Shown here one piece after another: positions 63,463 to 64,000 of a stretch of 64,000 nucleotides of DNA. The notes beneath the pieces were generated by a model, which saw only the letters and a list, made by a program, of their open reading frames with translations, had not been told where the DNA came from and did no database searches. The DNA comes from Balneolaceae bacterium. Its GTDB lineage: Bacteria; Bacteroidota; Rhodothermia; Balneolales; Balneolaceae. A program made the translations under genes and the position numbers. Each line of letters begins with the position of its first letter. Position 1 is the stretch's first letter. Location: the NCBI GenBank assembly GCA_009711805.1, contig VEMX01000024.1:32273-96272 (forward strand), given 5' to 3'.

Positions 63463-63882
63463 TTAATTTATATCGCCAAACCAAAAGATCATAATAGTCA
63501 TTGCAATACCGCCTACAATTGCTGCTACAGTTGTTACAACTCCAAGCTTTCGAGTTGCAATCCAACCGCTTGATCCCAAACTCATAAAGAAAAGGTAACT
63601 GCCGAATATCATAATAACAGAAGCAATCCAATTTTTACTGGCAACGTAAACCGGAAATGGAGATTCTCTTGGTATTGCACGATACATATCAGCAGCCATA
63701 AAAGACCACATCAAAGCCGAAATTATAAAACAAATAGAGCTAACGACGGCTGCACCAATAGTTATTTTTGCAGAACGGGTAAGAATATCAGGGTTCTTAG
63801 TACCGGCAACTACAGATAATAAGGCCGCGGCGGCAGTAAATGCAAGACCGCCAAGTACAGCACTAACCGAAGCTAGTGTCAT
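63463..63882 (-). CDS. Small four-helix membrane protein, function unknown
   Basis: 139 residues with four hydrophobic segments (about residues 8-25, 42-62, 84-104 and 114-133) and almost no soluble part. The loop AADMYRAIPRESPFPVYVASKNW lies between helices 2 and 3. No family is recognised. It follows the decayed IS element within the cassette-like block, and small unknown membrane proteins are typical integron cargo, but no downstream attC-like site is visible before the window ends (63883-64000 shows nothing identifiable). Confidence 0.7.
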   Translation of the reverse strand: MTLASVSAVLGGLAFTAAAALLSVVAGTKNPDILTRSAKITIGAAVVSSICFIISALMWSFMAADMYRAIPRESPFPVYVASKNWIASVIMIFGSYLFFMSLGSSGWIATRKLGVVTTVAAIVGGIAMTIMIFWFGDIN

Positions 63883-64000
63883 GTCAATCCTGAAAAGTCG
63901 GGTAAAGTCGGTGTAATTTTATTCGGGCATCGTCTGTTGTGAATTGCCAATTGATTGTTTTGGATTTCTTGTTTCTGGCCTTTTCCCATGCCGTTGATTC

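Overview
The window looks like a chromosomal segment of a free-living, heterotrophic member of the Bacteroidota/Balneolota assemblage. A Balneolales genome (Gracilimonas/Fodinibius type) is my best guess. The grounds are a SusC/SusD pair, many exported enzymes whose signal peptides end in A-x-A-Q, an NrnA-type DHH phosphoesterase, TPR-cyclase fusions, mostly weak Shine-Dalgarno sites and a mid-40s GC impression. The genus is inferred from gene style, not measured. I see no rRNA, tRNA, CRISPR array or replication origin.

Layout. 1-5.3 kb: small housekeeping genes (PnuC-type vitamin transporter, thiamine pyrophosphokinase, NrnA, a response regulator, an HtrA-like lipoprotein protease). 5.5-18 kb: exported peptidases and glycosidases (two M20 peptidases, GH92, a broken GH3, GH29, a beta-lactamase-fold hydrolase, GH13). 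18-25.7 kb: an M61-like protein with a changed zinc motif, an MFS carrier, an ATP-grasp protein whose C-terminus runs into an inserted element, DUF1499, a GIY-YIG nuclease, a 1.1 kb repeat-rich gap, and a FrnE-type DsbA. 25.9-31.5 kb: an M28 peptidase, PAS histidine kinase and response regulator in one tight operon, plus a Kelch lipoprotein. 31.6-34.8 kb: a translationally linked SDR / aldehyde dehydrogenase / enoyl reductase operon.

36.5-50.7 kb is the clearest functional unit, a locus that appears dedicated to N-acetylgalactosamine glycans. On the minus strand lie SusC, SusD and a GH109-type NAD-dependent glycosidase. Divergently on the plus strand lie AgaS, a LacC-like tagatose-6-phosphate kinase, a second PfkB kinase, a GatY/KbaY-type aldolase and an amidohydrolase, mostly with overlapping start and stop codons. 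A DeoR/AgaR-type repressor and a DUF3472-like lipoprotein follow. The intergenic region between susC and agaS carries repeated T-rich motifs, and a similar one lies ahead of the DUF3472 gene, so a single regulon is likely. The recognised enzymes leave two steps of the pathway open (GalNAc kinase and deacetylase), and the operon offers exactly two unassigned enzymes of suitable superfamilies.

51-58.7 kb holds HPPD with a MarR gene and a perfect palindrome at the hppD promoter, a class III cyclase-TPR protein, and a 1244-residue lipoprotein. The latter joins a metallophosphatase, a region with kinase-like motifs, and an Omp85-like barrel. From about 59 kb to the end the window changes character: AT-richer cargo-type genes (serine hydrolase, frameshifted RibD/DHFR-like gene, alpha/beta hydrolase, small membrane protein) accompany integron attC-like inverted repeats. 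One attC-like site is interrupted by a decayed IS110/IS1111-type element that keeps a highly structured, possibly bridge-RNA-like, 3' region.

Two families of small non-coding transposable elements are visible: three ~235-bp copies bounded by TTAA, and one 167-bp element bounded by CTAG. Two of these insertions supply the stop codon or last codons of a neighbouring gene.
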